Below, piece by piece: positions 15,200-24,992 of a stretch of DNA of 64,000 bases. The DNA is from Saprospiraceae bacterium (lineage in GTDB: Bacteria > Bacteroidota > Bacteroidia > Chitinophagales > Saprospiraceae). A program made the position numbers and the translations under genes. The stretch lies in the NCBI GenBank assembly GCA_016715965.1, contig JADJXG010000001.1:2547501-2611500 (forward strand), in the 5' to 3' direction. Under the pieces are notes generated by a model, which was not told the origin of the DNA, did no database searches, and worked only from the letters and a program-made list of their open reading frames with translations. How positions within the stretch are numbered: position 1 is the stretch's first letter; every line of letters starts with the position of its first letter.

Positions 15200-16984
15200 T
15201 TAGAATGCTGGTTTGACCGGAAGCAACATTTGCACTCCTTTGGAGTTACGGATGTTTTTCCAGTCATTCAGATATGGGTAATACTCTCCAAGATTTTCCC
15301 GCAGGATGGATTCTTTCAAGCGAGAGGAGACCTCATCATTTCCTTGCAGTTGGTCGAGAAATTTTTGAAAAGGATCTTTTTGCCGTGGGTATTCCTCTGT
15401 CTTGTAGCGCTCCACTGAAGCCAGAGAAGCAGCCGCTTTGATCGCATCGGGCAATTCACCAATGGCACTAATTAGTCCCAGCTCCCTGGCCGCTTTTCCT
15501 GTCCAGATTCTTCCTCTGGCAACTTCATGCACTTCCTCACGAGACATTGATCTGCCTTTGGCCACAATGCCTAGGAATGTCTCATAGACCTGATCTACAT
15601 TTTCCTGAATGATGGCTGATTCCTCTGGTCCCCATTCAAAATTGGGATTGAATCTGGAGGACAAAGGTCCTGTTCCAACGGTATCGACATCAATGCCGAT
15701 TTTATCTCCCATTAGAATTTTGACATTGGGAATCATGGCAAAAACACCGATGGATCCGGTAAGGGTATGGGGGCTTGCGAAGATGCTGTCTGCGTGACAA
15801 GATATATAGTATCCACCGCTTGCTGCGTAATCTCCCATGCTCACCACCACTGGTTTGCCTTCAGTGCGCATCTGATCTATTTCATGGAGTATTTCGTCAG
15901 ACATGATGGCACTGCCACCTCCGGAATTCACACGGAGCACCATGGCTTTGATGTTTTTATTCTCTCGAATGTCTTTGAGGATTTTTAGGTACTTTCTTCC
16001 GATTTGACCTTCTTCACCTTTGCCATCAATAATATTTCCCTCTGCAAATACCACGGCAATTCTGCTTTTGCTGTTGTAATCCTGTTCGGATTTACCATTC
16101 ACTTTAAAATAATCCTGAATGGATACAAACTCAGTTTTTGTACCAGCCTCTATTCCGGCTTTGCTTTTTAGCTCCTTAATGGCATCCAATTCGTAGTTCA
16201 ATCCGTCTATTATTTTCTGCTCTACTGCCTTTGCCGGAGAAGAAGCTTTGTAGTTATGAAAAATAGACTTCAGTTCTTCGGAGGACAGCATTCGGCTTTT
16301 GGAGACCTGGACACAATATTCGTCCAGCTGGGCATTGAGATATTCAGATAGTTGCAGGCGGTTTTCAGGGCTCATCTTGGCCAATCTGAAAGGCTCAGTT
16401 GCAGATTTGAATTCGCCGGCATAATAGATATTGAAGGAAAGCCCGATTTTTTCCATCATTTCTTTAAAAAATGGAATGGAAGCTGCGAATCCTCTCAGGT
16501 CAGCAAATCCCAGGGGATGCATGATCAGTTGATCGGCCACAGAAAGGAGAAAATAATTCTTGTGGTCGAGAAACAAGGTGTAGCCTACAATGGGTTTGCC
16601 GCTTTCTTTAAATTCCAATAAGGCATCGCGGATAATTTTTAAGGTTGCATAGCCATGCTGGTAACTCTGACCGGTCAGGTATATTCCTTTGATTTTAGAG
16701 TCTTTTGCTGCATTTCGAATACTCTGAGCGAGGTCGTGCACACCGATGGTTTTTTCATCTTTGAATGAAAACCCCGCCAGGGGAGTGTTGTTGGTTTGTT
16801 CCGGAAGTATTTCCGGGATGGATACTTTTAGCAAACCGGATTCCGGGATGTGTACCGATTGACCACCTTCCATGCCTTTGGAAGCAAGGCTGGATCCGAT
16901 TCCCATCAGGATAAAAAATAGGATCATAATGGCAATCATGGTGCCCAGACAAGATGTAAATAGTGATTTTAAAAACTGAGTCAT
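15200..16984 (-). CDS. sppA: Signal peptide peptidase SppA, 67K type
   Basis: A 594-residue membrane-anchored serine protease that degrades signal-peptide remnants in the inner membrane. An N-terminal transmembrane helix (about 10-34) is followed by two tandem SppA domains, as in the long enterobacterial form. The catalytic dyad is recognisable: Lys in the GEFKSATEPF segment of the first domain and Ser in LTGSIGVFAMIP of the second, preceded by MGDYAASGGYYIS. The gene follows deoxynucleoside kinase by 5 bases and is last in a run of six genes. A hairpin about 150 bases past its stop may end the transcript. Confidence 0.93.
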   Translation of the reverse strand: MTQFLKSLFTSCLGTMIAIMILFFILMGIGSSLASKGMEGGQSVHIPESGLLKVSIPEILPEQTNNTPLAGFSFKDEKTIGVHDLAQSIRNAAKDSKIKGIYLTGQSYQHGYATLKIIRDALLEFKESGKPIVGYTLFLDHKNYFLLSVADQLIMHPLGFADLRGFAASIPFFKEMMEKIGLSFNIYYAGEFKSATEPFRLAKMSPENRLQLSEYLNAQLDEYCVQVSKSRMLSSEELKSIFHNYKASSPAKAVEQKIIDGLNYELDAIKELKSKAGIEAGTKTEFVSIQDYFKVNGKSEQDYNSKSRIAVVFAEGNIIDGKGEEGQIGRKYLKILKDIRENKNIKAMVLRVNSGGGSAIMSDEILHEIDQMRTEGKPVVVSMGDYAASGGYYISCHADSIFASPHTLTGSIGVFAMIPNVKILMGDKIGIDVDTVGTGPLSSRFNPNFEWGPEESAIIQENVDQVYETFLGIVAKGRSMSREEVHEVARGRIWTGKAARELGLISAIGELPDAIKAAASLASVERYKTEEYPRQKDPFQKFLDQLQGNDEVSSRLKESILRENLGEYYPYLNDWKNIRNSKGVQMLLPVKPAF

Positions 16985-16989
16985 ATTAT

Positions 16990-17640
16990 TTAAAATAAGA
17001 TACGTAAATGATGAAGTCCCGGCTGGTATTTCTGCCGAAGGGATTTTTTGATTTCTTCAAAATGAAGTTTGTTGTCAATGAAGTCGATGTGTTCAGCATC
17101 TAACACCAAAACGGGCAATACGGTTTGGGATTTAAAAAAATCAAAGTAAGAATTCTGTACTTTCTCGAGGTATTGATCTTCAATTTTCATTTCATAAGAA
17201 CGGGCCCTGTCGATGATGTGCTTTTTGACTTTTTCCACAGGACGGTGCAAGTACAGAATTAAATCAGGTTTTGGTGTGCTGTGATTCATTTGCTGATAGA
17301 TCCTCTGGAACAGGTTGAACTCAGTTTTGTCCAGATTATGGCTGGCAAACAACAGACTTTTGACCAGGGAATAATCTGCTAAAGTAAACTCTGCAAATAA
17401 ATCGTCATGGAGGATCGTAGCCTGGAGTTGTTTATGTCGTTCTGCCAGAAAGAAGAGTTCTGTAGGCAGGGCATATCGCTGAGGGTCTTTGTAGAAAAAC
17501 TCCAGAAAGGGGTTTTCAGCAAATTCCTCAAGGATCAGCCGGCATTTCAAATCTGCTGCGAGCATGGAGGTCAATGTGGTTTTTCCTGCACCAATATTGC
17601 CCTCAATACAAATGTAATTATAAGGTATCTGTTTTTTCAT
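16990..17640 (-). CDS. Deoxynucleoside kinase (dNK family)
   Basis: A 216-residue kinase phosphorylating deoxynucleosides for salvage. The P-loop is EGNIGAGKTT (about residues 13-22). EEFAENPFLEFFY follows (substrate-site Glu), then the TLADYSLVKSLLFA segment near residue 90 and the Arg-rich lid IIDRARSYE near 155, in keeping with the dCK/dGK/dAK group. It overlaps the end of folK by 23 bases and precedes sppA by 5 bases. Which deoxynucleoside is preferred is not readable here. Cytosolic. Confidence 0.88.
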   Translation of the reverse strand: MKKQIPYNYICIEGNIGAGKTTLTSMLAADLKCRLILEEFAENPFLEFFYKDPQRYALPTELFFLAERHKQLQATILHDDLFAEFTLADYSLVKSLLFASHNLDKTEFNLFQRIYQQMNHSTPKPDLILYLHRPVEKVKKHIIDRARSYEMKIEDQYLEKVQNSYFDFFKSQTVLPVLVLDAEHIDFIDNKLHFEEIKKSLRQKYQPGLHHLRILF

Positions 17641-18127
17641 TCAGTTTGACAACTTCCAATGGATCTTTGCATGCAAAGAATATTTCTTCTATTGTTTTTT
17701 TAAGTACCGGATGAATGATCTCACCCGCAATTTCCATTAAGGGAATCAGGGTAAAATTTCGTTCATGCATTCTGGGATGGGGAATTTGTAAATCAGCTTC
17801 GTCGATGTGCATCTCACCATAGAGCAAAATGTCAATATCAATCCTTCTGGCTGCATTTTGTACCGTCCTAACTCTGCCCAAAGCGCTTTCGATGTCTAAG
17901 ATAAGTTGAAGGATTTTTGAAGCGGATTTGGAAGTATCGATTCGAACGACCAGATTCAGATAATTTTGTTGGTGGGGATCCCCCCAGGGCATGGTTTCGT
18001 ATAGCGAACTTTTCTCCTTAATTTGTCCGATGCGCTCAGACATCAGGGCCATGGCTTTGTTTATCCAGGACCTGCGCTGACCCATATTGGAGCCCAATAA
18101 GAAATACACCGACTTTTTGTCACCCAT
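17618..18127 (-). CDS. folK: 2-amino-4-hydroxy-6-hydroxymethyldihydropteridine pyrophosphokinase
   Basis: A 169-residue HPPK that transfers pyrophosphate from ATP to the pterin in folate synthesis. Family motifs are complete: FLLGSNMGQR at the N-terminus, YETMPWGDPHQQNYLN (the substrate loop), IDIDILLYG (magnesium-binding Asp pair, near residue 96) and IPHPRMHERNFTLIPL (near 118). The start codon overlaps the stop of the preceding peptidase gene by one base, and its own end overlaps the deoxynucleoside kinase gene, indicating one transcript. No folP or folB is in the window. Confidence 0.95.
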   Translation of the reverse strand: MGDKKSVYFLLGSNMGQRRSWINKAMALMSERIGQIKEKSSLYETMPWGDPHQQNYLNLVVRIDTSKSASKILQLILDIESALGRVRTVQNAARRIDIDILLYGEMHIDEADLQIPHPRMHERNFTLIPLMEIAGEIIHPVLKKTIEEIFFACKDPLEVVKLNEKTDTL

Positions 18128-19653
18128 TATTGCCAGAAAAATTGGTAGGTTTTTTGACTCCGATGGTTTCTCAAACAGAGGAAGTAAATTCCTGGGGAAC
18201 CATCATTGGACCATTTCAGCGAATGTCCTGGTTTTAATTGAGAACTTTTTATAAGATGCCCATTCGAATCAAAACAATTCAGAATTATTTCAGGAGAATT
18301 TTCTTCGGCTTCAATGTTCAGTATTCCATTGGCCCAGTATATCTTGGGTAATTCGAAGGAAGCATCCTTGTTGGCCGTTCCCAAATGAAGCTCCATACTG
18401 CTTGCTGCCGCGTGTTCGATTCCAGAAAGTTGCACCATGGCAGCGATGGTGGTTTTTATAATCTGAATAATAAAATCGAGATCAAGTGTGTGTACCGAGT
18501 CACGAATGGTGTGATAATTTTTGTTTCTAAAGTTGGCCGCGTCGGTGATCATCAATGCGGGAATGTTTCTATCCCAAAAGCTGGCGTGGTCCGATCTTCT
18601 CAAATCCGGTGTCAAAGTTCCATTTCCCGGCACTTTCAAAGACATGACTTTGAGTACAGGAACAAATTCAATGGCTGCATTGGCAAATGCGTCCACCAAA
18701 GCAGAGGAGTTGACATTTCCAACATTGGTGATAAAATCCCCACGTCTTTGATTTGCAATAACCTGATTGTATACATCCGGAAACAAAATATTGAATCCAG
18801 CCGGAAGATCCTGGGTATTTGGCTGATCTGAATAGTAACCAATCATTTCAAAATTGATACAATTTTGCAAAAGGTCATTTGGATTTAACTGATTGATTAA
18901 ATAAAATTGAGAGCCGAGTAATCCGGATTCTTCAAGATCAAAAAACAGATAGCGGATCGTCTTTTGAGCGTACAGGGGTGAAAGGATTCTCATTGCTTCC
19001 ATAACCCCCGCCACACCAGAACCATTGTCATCAGCACCCGGTGATTGTCCAAAACTATCGTAATGAGCGTCAATAATTTGAACCTGCTCAGGATGCTCGC
19101 AACCCCACTGAGTGGCTTCAATATTGATGAGTTGTCCTTGTGGTAATCTGCCTTCTATTTTTCTGGACAAAAGGTGAAGTGAAGAAAATCCCAATAGATC
19201 ATCTCTGGTTTTGTTGAGGAAAACAGGATCAGTTACTGCATTCCTTTTGCCCTGCAGCTGATTTAAATAATGTAGAATGGAATCTCTGTTGACCCCTGCG
19301 ATGAGGTCACCCACATTGAGTTTTTCGCCATCGTGTGCAGATAAGTGTACAACAATATCTGCAGGCAATAAAGAGGGGTCTTCAAAACTCAGACGAATGG
19401 ATTTATTGGCGCCTGTAGCTACATTTGCTCCAATGTCTCCCTCAGCATTCTTAATTGCAATTTTATTTCTGTTTTGTTGATTAAAAATGGCACAACGGAT
19501 TTCCAATAAATGATTATCCGGATCAGCCAGATCATAGTAAATGGTAATTACACCATTTTTAAATTCCGAGTAGCAATGTTCGAGTATGGGTAGTTGGTTG
19601 GCATACACCAGCCTGGAGAGGATCCAAAACAATAAAACAACACTCTTTTTCAT
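18127..19653 (-). CDS. Secreted M28-family metallopeptidase with T9SS type A-like tail
   Basis: A 508-residue secreted aminopeptidase-like enzyme. ATG at 19653 is preferred over 19719 because it starts a signal peptide (MKKSVVLLFWILSRLVYA). The zinc ligands of clan MH peptidases are visible: DAHYDS (His, near residue 197), GADDNGSG (Asp), FDLEESGLLG (Glu pair) and RRSDHASFW (His, near 355). The last about 70 residues look like a T9SS type A sorting domain (IEAEENSPEIILNCFDSNG, then SPGIYFLCLR and a short basic end). It lies within a housekeeping run between the rRNA methyltransferase and folK. Exact specificity is unknown. Confidence 0.85.
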   Translation of the reverse strand: MKKSVVLLFWILSRLVYANQLPILEHCYSEFKNGVITIYYDLADPDNHLLEIRCAIFNQQNRNKIAIKNAEGDIGANVATGANKSIRLSFEDPSLLPADIVVHLSAHDGEKLNVGDLIAGVNRDSILHYLNQLQGKRNAVTDPVFLNKTRDDLLGFSSLHLLSRKIEGRLPQGQLINIEATQWGCEHPEQVQIIDAHYDSFGQSPGADDNGSGVAGVMEAMRILSPLYAQKTIRYLFFDLEESGLLGSQFYLINQLNPNDLLQNCINFEMIGYYSDQPNTQDLPAGFNILFPDVYNQVIANQRRGDFITNVGNVNSSALVDAFANAAIEFVPVLKVMSLKVPGNGTLTPDLRRSDHASFWDRNIPALMITDAANFRNKNYHTIRDSVHTLDLDFIIQIIKTTIAAMVQLSGIEHAAASSMELHLGTANKDASFELPKIYWANGILNIEAEENSPEIILNCFDSNGHLIKSSQLKPGHSLKWSNDGSPGIYFLCLRNHRSQKTYQFFWQ

Positions 19654-19663
19654 GAAAATTATT

Positions 19664-21025
19664 CTAAAGGTGACGAATTCTGAATTCCCTGGGATAATGG
19701 TTTTTAATGCTCTGTGCATTACATTTTATCCAGCCCAAAGTTACATCTTTAAAAGCAACTGTTTGCCATTTCTCATGAAGGAAATTTGGAATTTTTAAAT
19801 CTTTGGGAATCAACCCTCTGAGATAATCTAAAGCCTGATTTAGGTCTAAAGTGACCGGTTCTGTCGACGGTTTATGATCGATGCTCAAAGCAAGAGCCTG
19901 ATGGGGGATCCAGTCTTTTCCCTTGAATTCCCCAATCGGAATGCCCGCATGGATGAGTGGTATTTTGTTGTGATAAATGTTTTCAAACCATGAAAATATT
20001 CCAACCGGAAGAGCATACCAACCTGATGAATTTTGAAAATAGCGAAAGGCGTCCGGATGGTGCAAATGATGTTTTACCAGGGGAGGAATATTCATTTCAA
20101 GGGCGGTTTTATACCGGTTATTTTTTGCAGTCCTTTCTTTGGTTTCCGATTTTTTTTGGAGGACACAAAAACTAAATCCCTCTCCGGACATTCGGCTTGG
20201 CAAACATCGATTTATCAGGATTCCTTGATGATCGCTTTGAAAGATTGGAGAGTCCTTTCCAAAATCGATTGGAAGCAGATCGAATTGGCTTGAATCTATT
20301 GATGATCGTATGCTGCCTTCATTCTCTATGGTATTGTAAGTACAGGTAGAATATATGATTATTCCACCGGGTGCAAGTAGCTTGTACGCAGTTTGCAGCA
20401 GGTTTTTTTGGATCGAGTGGCAGCGATGTACCTTTTGCAAACTCCATTGTCGCAGAGCTTCGGGTTCTTTTCGAAACATTCCTTCGCCACTACAAGGAGC
20501 GTCCACCAAAATGAGATCGTATTGAATGCCAGTTTGCAGAAGTTTATCTGCATTTCCAGCAGTGACCACTGTGTTTGGGTAGGCCCATTTCAGCATATTT
20601 TGTCTCAGAATTTCGGCCCTGGCAGAAATGAATTCATGGCAATGAATGAAAGCCTCTCTTCCGAAAAAATCACACAGCAAAGTAGATTTACCTCCGGGTG
20701 CCGCGCACAAATCCAGTATTTTGGGAAGGGAAGGAATCGGAATTTTTTGAAATATTTGATCTAAAAACATGGAGGAGGCTTCCTGTACATAATAATGACC
20801 TCCGTGGAAATAGGGATCCTTGGTAAAAGAAATTCTCTCCTTTAAATAAAATCCATTGCTGCTCCATGGAATTTTTCCAATCAAATCAAAATCATGCCCC
20901 GGCTTCAGTGGATGGATTCGAATACTGACAGGAGGTTTTTCCTGCAATGCGATGAGGAGCGAATCCAATTCTTCTCCTATGGCCTCTTTCAACAAATTTT
21001 CAAATCCTTCGGGTATTTGAATCAT
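19664..21025 (-). CDS. RNA m5C methyltransferase, RsmF/NOL1-NOP2-Sun family
   Basis: A 453-residue SAM-dependent RNA cytosine-C5 methyltransferase. The SAM motif LDLCAAPGGKSTLL lies near residue 107, motif IV VDAPCSGEGMFRKEP near 175 (including one catalytic Cys), and motif VI IYSTCTYNTIENE near 225 (second Cys). The C-terminal about 130 residues form a PUA-like RNA-binding extension (LDYLRGLIPKD, then GWIKCNA), as in RsmF. It overlaps the UbiD-family gene by 4 bases and precedes the peptidase gene by 10 bases. 16S rRNA is the likely substrate, by analogy. Confidence 0.9.
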   Translation of the reverse strand: MIQIPEGFENLLKEAIGEELDSLLIALQEKPPVSIRIHPLKPGHDFDLIGKIPWSSNGFYLKERISFTKDPYFHGGHYYVQEASSMFLDQIFQKIPIPSLPKILDLCAAPGGKSTLLCDFFGREAFIHCHEFISARAEILRQNMLKWAYPNTVVTAGNADKLLQTGIQYDLILVDAPCSGEGMFRKEPEALRQWSLQKVHRCHSIQKNLLQTAYKLLAPGGIIIYSTCTYNTIENEGSIRSSIDSSQFDLLPIDFGKDSPIFQSDHQGILINRCLPSRMSGEGFSFCVLQKKSETKERTAKNNRYKTALEMNIPPLVKHHLHHPDAFRYFQNSSGWYALPVGIFSWFENIYHNKIPLIHAGIPIGEFKGKDWIPHQALALSIDHKPSTEPVTLDLNQALDYLRGLIPKDLKIPNFLHEKWQTVAFKDVTLGWIKCNAQSIKNHYPREFRIRHL

Positions 21026-22854
21026 AGATATGGCCTTAAGTAAGCATGGTTTTTAAAAAGCTGATCCACTTTTTCTTCCACTTCCGGATCTTCAATCAAT
21101 TCCGGAGCATGGTGGGGCTTTTTCCGGGCATCGATGATGATGGGTCCATCGCATCCCCAATGTTTGTTTTTTATAAAAGAACGGACTCCGAAAATATCAT
21201 TGGCAGGATTGCTGCGGGTAAATGCCACCCAAAGGAAGTTATTTAAATTTTGGCTGGTCCAGGCTGAATCATCAACAAGAACGATCATTGGGATCTCGCT
21301 CCAATCATAGGGAGCTAGTTTATTTTCGAGTCCCAAAAGATTTTTGATTTCATTTTCTTGATGGGTATAGCTGGATATTTCACACAAGAGTATTCCCGGT
21401 AATGCAAGATGGAGATTTTTCAATTCTGAACATTTCAAAAGGGCAGATGGAATTCTATCTGCGAGGGATCGTATCGGAGAGCCATGAACAGCCATAATCA
21501 GTTTTGACCCCTGATTGAGAAATTCTCCGCTGTAGTCCAAGGTATCGATGGTCGTGTTGGTGATAAAATGGAGGTCTCTTTTTAAATCGATTCTACGCAA
21601 CACATAATCCAAATAGGCAGGAATATTTTTGGTGGAAAGATTTTGATTTTCCACGTCGGTCGTGATCATTAAATATTTAGCCAAAGAGGTTTGACCTTTT
21701 CCAAGTATGTGCATAGCCTGGGTCAAAATTTCTTCTGGTCGGATCTCTCTAAAGGGCATATACCTTTCCGAACCAATGGCCAGTAAAAGTGGGTGTACTC
21801 CTGCGGCATCCACAGCATGGATTTCTTTCACTCCCTTAAATTCGTCCGGAGTTAATTCCTTTACCATTTGATGAATCAAATGTCCAAAAGAAGAATCTTC
21901 CTGAGGCGGTCTGCCTACTACCGTAAAATGCCAAAGAGGATTAGGTCTGTGATAAACTTTATGTACTTTTAAATAGGGAAACGGATGTTGCAGACTATAG
22001 TAACCGAGGTGATCCCCAAAAGGTCCTTCAGGTTTTAAATTATCCTTGACCACCGTGCCTGTGATGCAAAAATCAAGATCAGATGGTACAAAATAGCCAT
22101 CCTCCCAGATATAGCGATATGACCTGTTTCCCAATAAACCGGTAAACAGGATTTCACTCAGGGCTTCCGGCAATGGGAATATCGATCCCAGAGTATGGGA
22201 GGGTGGGCCGCCTATTCCAATACTAACTTTAAACTCCTCCTCGGATTGGTTATATGCCTGATGGTGGATACCAATCCCGCGATGGATCTGATAATGCAAG
22301 CCAACTTCCTGATCGAATAAGTAATTGTTTCCGGCAAGCTGAATGCGGTACATTCCTATGTTGGCCTGTTTGAGGTCTTTTATATTTGGGGGAAAACTAA
22401 TTACTTGTGGAAGCGTAACAAAAGCTCCGCCGTCCATGGGCCAGGATTTTATGAGTGGTAGTTTTTGGATGCTTGTTTGATTTTTTAATATTTCGGGTTT
22501 TAGCCAAGATTTTCTTGGTAATCCATTTAATGCAAAGGGGATGGTTTTTAAAGATTTTATGGGAGATTTTACGATTTCGGCAGGATTCAATTTTATCTTG
22601 ATCAGTTGTTCCATCTTTCGGAGAACTTCTCTGAAAATGTATTCTGACCTTTGGAAGGTCCCAAACAAATTGGAGATAGCTTCAAATGGACTGGCTTTTA
22701 CTTTTTCAAAGTGGATGACCGGACCTTTTTTCGCATAAATCCTTCGATGGATGGATGCCATCTCAAGATTCGGATCAGTTTCAAATGGAATTTTCAGGAC
22801 TTCTCCTTTTTGTTCGAGATCCTTGATGCATTCTCTCAGCTTTCGATAGGACAT
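21022..22854 (-). CDS. UbiD-family decarboxylase
   Basis: A 610-residue protein of the UbiD family, prenylated-FMN enzymes that decarboxylate aromatic or unsaturated acids. In this phylum a member is expected in menaquinone synthesis via futalosine or in aromatic metabolism. Supporting segments are MYRIQLAGNNYLFDQEVGLHYQIHRGIGIH (cut here into MYRIQ and GLHYQIHRGIG, near residue 180), FGDHLGYYS (near 280), VGRPPQEDSSFGHLI (near 315) and the C-terminal GCDGPIIIDARKKPHHAPEL. No UbiX-like prenyltransferase is in the window. It heads a six-gene run with 4-base overlap to the RNA methyltransferase gene. Confidence 0.88.
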   Translation of the reverse strand: MSYRKLRECIKDLEQKGEVLKIPFETDPNLEMASIHRRIYAKKGPVIHFEKVKASPFEAISNLFGTFQRSEYIFREVLRKMEQLIKIKLNPAEIVKSPIKSLKTIPFALNGLPRKSWLKPEILKNQTSIQKLPLIKSWPMDGGAFVTLPQVISFPPNIKDLKQANIGMYRIQLAGNNYLFDQEVGLHYQIHRGIGIHHQAYNQSEEEFKVSIGIGGPPSHTLGSIFPLPEALSEILFTGLLGNRSYRYIWEDGYFVPSDLDFCITGTVVKDNLKPEGPFGDHLGYYSLQHPFPYLKVHKVYHRPNPLWHFTVVGRPPQEDSSFGHLIHQMVKELTPDEFKGVKEIHAVDAAGVHPLLLAIGSERYMPFREIRPEEILTQAMHILGKGQTSLAKYLMITTDVENQNLSTKNIPAYLDYVLRRIDLKRDLHFITNTTIDTLDYSGEFLNQGSKLIMAVHGSPIRSLADRIPSALLKCSELKNLHLALPGILLCEISSYTHQENEIKNLLGLENKLAPYDWSEIPMIVLVDDSAWTSQNLNNFLWVAFTRSNPANDIFGVRSFIKNKHWGCDGPIIIDARKKPHHAPELIEDPEVEEKVDQLFKNHAYLRPYL

Positions 22855-23011
22855 GGCGGCCAGATTTTGTCAACTGACTAACAACAAAGCAGCCATAGGG
22901 TTATGAAATCAGGTCAATCAATCTCTGGATGAGCCATTACGGGCACATTGTCTGAAATTAACTGTATGCCTTTTTATCAGAGCTATTGGAAATCTTCTTT
23001 AAATTGGAAGT

Positions 23012-23338
23012 TTAGACAGAAAAGCTTTCGCCACATCCGCAGGTTCTGGAAGCGTTGGGATTGGTGAAATAAAAACCCTTGCCATCCAGGCCTCCTGAAA
23101 ATTCGAGGGTGGAATCAAATAAGTAGAGGAAGCTTTTGAGATCGGTCACCACCTTGACCCCTTTGTCTTCAAAAATCTGATCATTGGGTTGAATGGTATC
23201 GTCAAACTCCATGTTGTAACTTAGGCCACTGCAACCGCCACTGGTGACGGAAACCCTTATAAAATGCTGCATGTCCAGATTTTCAGAAAGCCTGATCTGG
23301 TTGATTTTTTCAAGTGCAGAATCAGCTACGTGAATCAT
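23012..23338 (-). CDS. Iron-sulfur cluster assembly protein, IscA/HesB family
   Basis: A 108-residue A-type Fe-S carrier. ATG at 23338 is chosen because the upstream frame (to 23479) overlaps iscU and is unlike the family. The three cluster-binding cysteines are Cys36 (SGGCSGLSY), Cys100 and Cys102 (TCGCGESF). It is third in an iscS-iscU-iscA run on the minus strand, 25 bases after iscU. Its function is carriage of nascent [4Fe-4S] clusters to apoproteins. Cytosolic. Confidence 0.92.
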   Translation of the reverse strand: MIHVADSALEKINQIRLSENLDMQHFIRVSVTSGGCSGLSYNMEFDDTIQPNDQIFEDKGVKVVTDLKSFLYLFDSTLEFSGGLDGKGFYFTNPNASRTCGCGESFSV

Positions 23339-23363
23339 AATTTTAAACCAATGAATGAAGGAA

Positions 23364-23744
23364 TCAATGTTTGGACTGATAGTCTTTAATGGCAGATTTG
23401 ATGGCGTCTTCCGCCAAAACGGAGCAATGTATTTTGACTGGAGGAAGCGCCAGTTCTTCGACGATTTCCATGTTGTCAATTTTCAAAGCATCTTCCAGAC
23501 TTTTTCCTTTAAGCCACTCGGTGGCCAGGGAAGAAGAAGCAATGGCGGATCCGCATCCAAATGTTTTAAACTTTGCGTCTTCGATGGTATGCGTTTCCGG
23601 ATTGACTTTGATTTGGAGTCTCATGACATCACCACATTCAGGGGCGCCTACCAGACCGGTGCCGACGTTGGGGTCATTTTTGTCCAAAGTACCCACATTT
23701 TTTGGGTTTTTGAAGTGGTTGAGAACTTTTTCTGAGTATGCCAT
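23364..23744 (-). CDS. iscU: Fe-S cluster scaffold protein IscU
   Basis: A 126-residue scaffold on which [2Fe-2S] clusters are built. The three ligand cysteines are present: Cys37 (GAPECGDV), the Cys of TFGCGSA, and the Cys of HCSVLAEDA. The LPPVK chaperone-recognition motif just before the third Cys is intact, which in other bacteria is read by HscA, although hscA and hscB are not in this window. It lies 33 bases downstream of iscS. Cytosolic. Confidence 0.96.
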   Translation of the reverse strand: MAYSEKVLNHFKNPKNVGTLDKNDPNVGTGLVGAPECGDVMRLQIKVNPETHTIEDAKFKTFGCGSAIASSSLATEWLKGKSLEDALKIDNMEIVEELALPPVKIHCSVLAEDAIKSAIKDYQSKH

Positions 23745-23777
23745 ATTTCTGTTTTTAAAATAAAACCAAATGTATCA

Positions 23778-24992
23778 TTAATGGGAGGACCAAACAACTG
23801 AGTTGAGGTCAACACCTTCTTTGTACATCTCCCAAATGGGAGATAAATCCCTCATGTGATTCACACCTTTGACAATGGATTCGAGGGCGAAATCCACATC
23901 TTCTTCAGTGGTAAATCTTCCCAAACTAAATCTCAGGGAAGAATGTGCCAAATCATCACCAAGACCCAACGCAACTAAGACATAAGAGGGTTCAAGTGAA
24001 GCCGATGTGCAGGCAGAACCTGAGGAAAGGGCAATGTCCTGATTAAAGGTCATCATTAGTCCTTCGCCTTCCACGTGTTTGAAAGAGATATTGGTGACAT
24101 GAGGCATTCTGTGTTCCGTATTACCATTTACATAAACTTCTTCCAGCTTGTTTTTAAACCCAGCCTCTAATTTATCTCTCAATTTTGAGAGTCTAAGCGC
24201 CTCGTCGATCATTTCAGATTTGGCGATGGCCGCAGCTTTGCCAAATCCTACAATTCCCGGAACATTGAGCGTGCCGCTCCGCATGCCCCTTTCATGCCCG
24301 CCTCCATCCATCTGAGCGGTAACTTTGACTCTGGGTTCTTTGCGGGATACATATAAAGCGCCTACTCCTTTTGGTCCATACATCTTGTGTGCGGAGAAGG
24401 CCATCAGGTGGACACCATTTTCTCTTGGGTTGATGGGGATTTTGCCCACTGCCTGGGTAGCATCTGACATAAACAGGATGCCATGTCTGGCACATATTTC
24501 ACCGATGGCTTTCATTGGCTGGATAACTCCGGTCTCATTATTTGCCCACATGACTGAGACCAGGATGGTGTTTTTCTGAATGGCTTTTTCAAGCTTTTCC
24601 AAATCCACCAGACCATCTGATTCTACCTCCAAATAAGTCACCTGAGCACCCTTTTTCTCCAATGATTTGCAAGTATCCAATACAGCTTTGTGCTCTGTTT
24701 TGAGAGTGATGATGTGATTGCCTTTCCGGCTGTACATTTCAAATACCCCTTTAATGGCCAAATTATCAGACTCTGTTGCTCCTGAGGTGAAGATAATTTC
24801 TTTCTCATCTGCGCCAATAAGGTCCGCCACCTGAGCTCTGGCCTGGTCCACAGCATCCTCAGCTTCCCAACCAAAAGGATGGCTCCTGCTGGCTGCATTC
24901 CCAAAATGTTCAGTAAAATAGGGGAGCATCGCATCCACTACACGGGGGTCGCAGGGGGTGGTGGCATTATGATCGAGATAAACTTTTCTCAT
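23778..24992 (-). CDS. iscS: Cysteine desulfurase IscS
   Basis: A 404-residue PLP enzyme that takes sulfur from cysteine for Fe-S cluster and thionucleoside synthesis. ATG at 24992 gives the canonical start MRKVYLDHNATTP. The PLP Lys is in MAFSAHKMYGPKG (near residue 205), and the sulfur-carrying Cys is in LSSGSACTSASLEP (near 328). GATESDNLAIKG marks the PLP phosphate site. It is the first gene of the iscS-iscU-iscA run; no iscR regulator precedes it. Cytosolic. Confidence 0.95.
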   Translation of the reverse strand: MRKVYLDHNATTPCDPRVVDAMLPYFTEHFGNAASRSHPFGWEAEDAVDQARAQVADLIGADEKEIIFTSGATESDNLAIKGVFEMYSRKGNHIITLKTEHKAVLDTCKSLEKKGAQVTYLEVESDGLVDLEKLEKAIQKNTILVSVMWANNETGVIQPMKAIGEICARHGILFMSDATQAVGKIPINPRENGVHLMAFSAHKMYGPKGVGALYVSRKEPRVKVTAQMDGGGHERGMRSGTLNVPGIVGFGKAAAIAKSEMIDEALRLSKLRDKLEAGFKNKLEEVYVNGNTEHRMPHVTNISFKHVEGEGLMMTFNQDIALSSGSACTSASLEPSYVLVALGLGDDLAHSSLRFSLGRFTTEEDVDFALESIVKGVNHMRDLSPIWEMYKEGVDLNSVVWSSH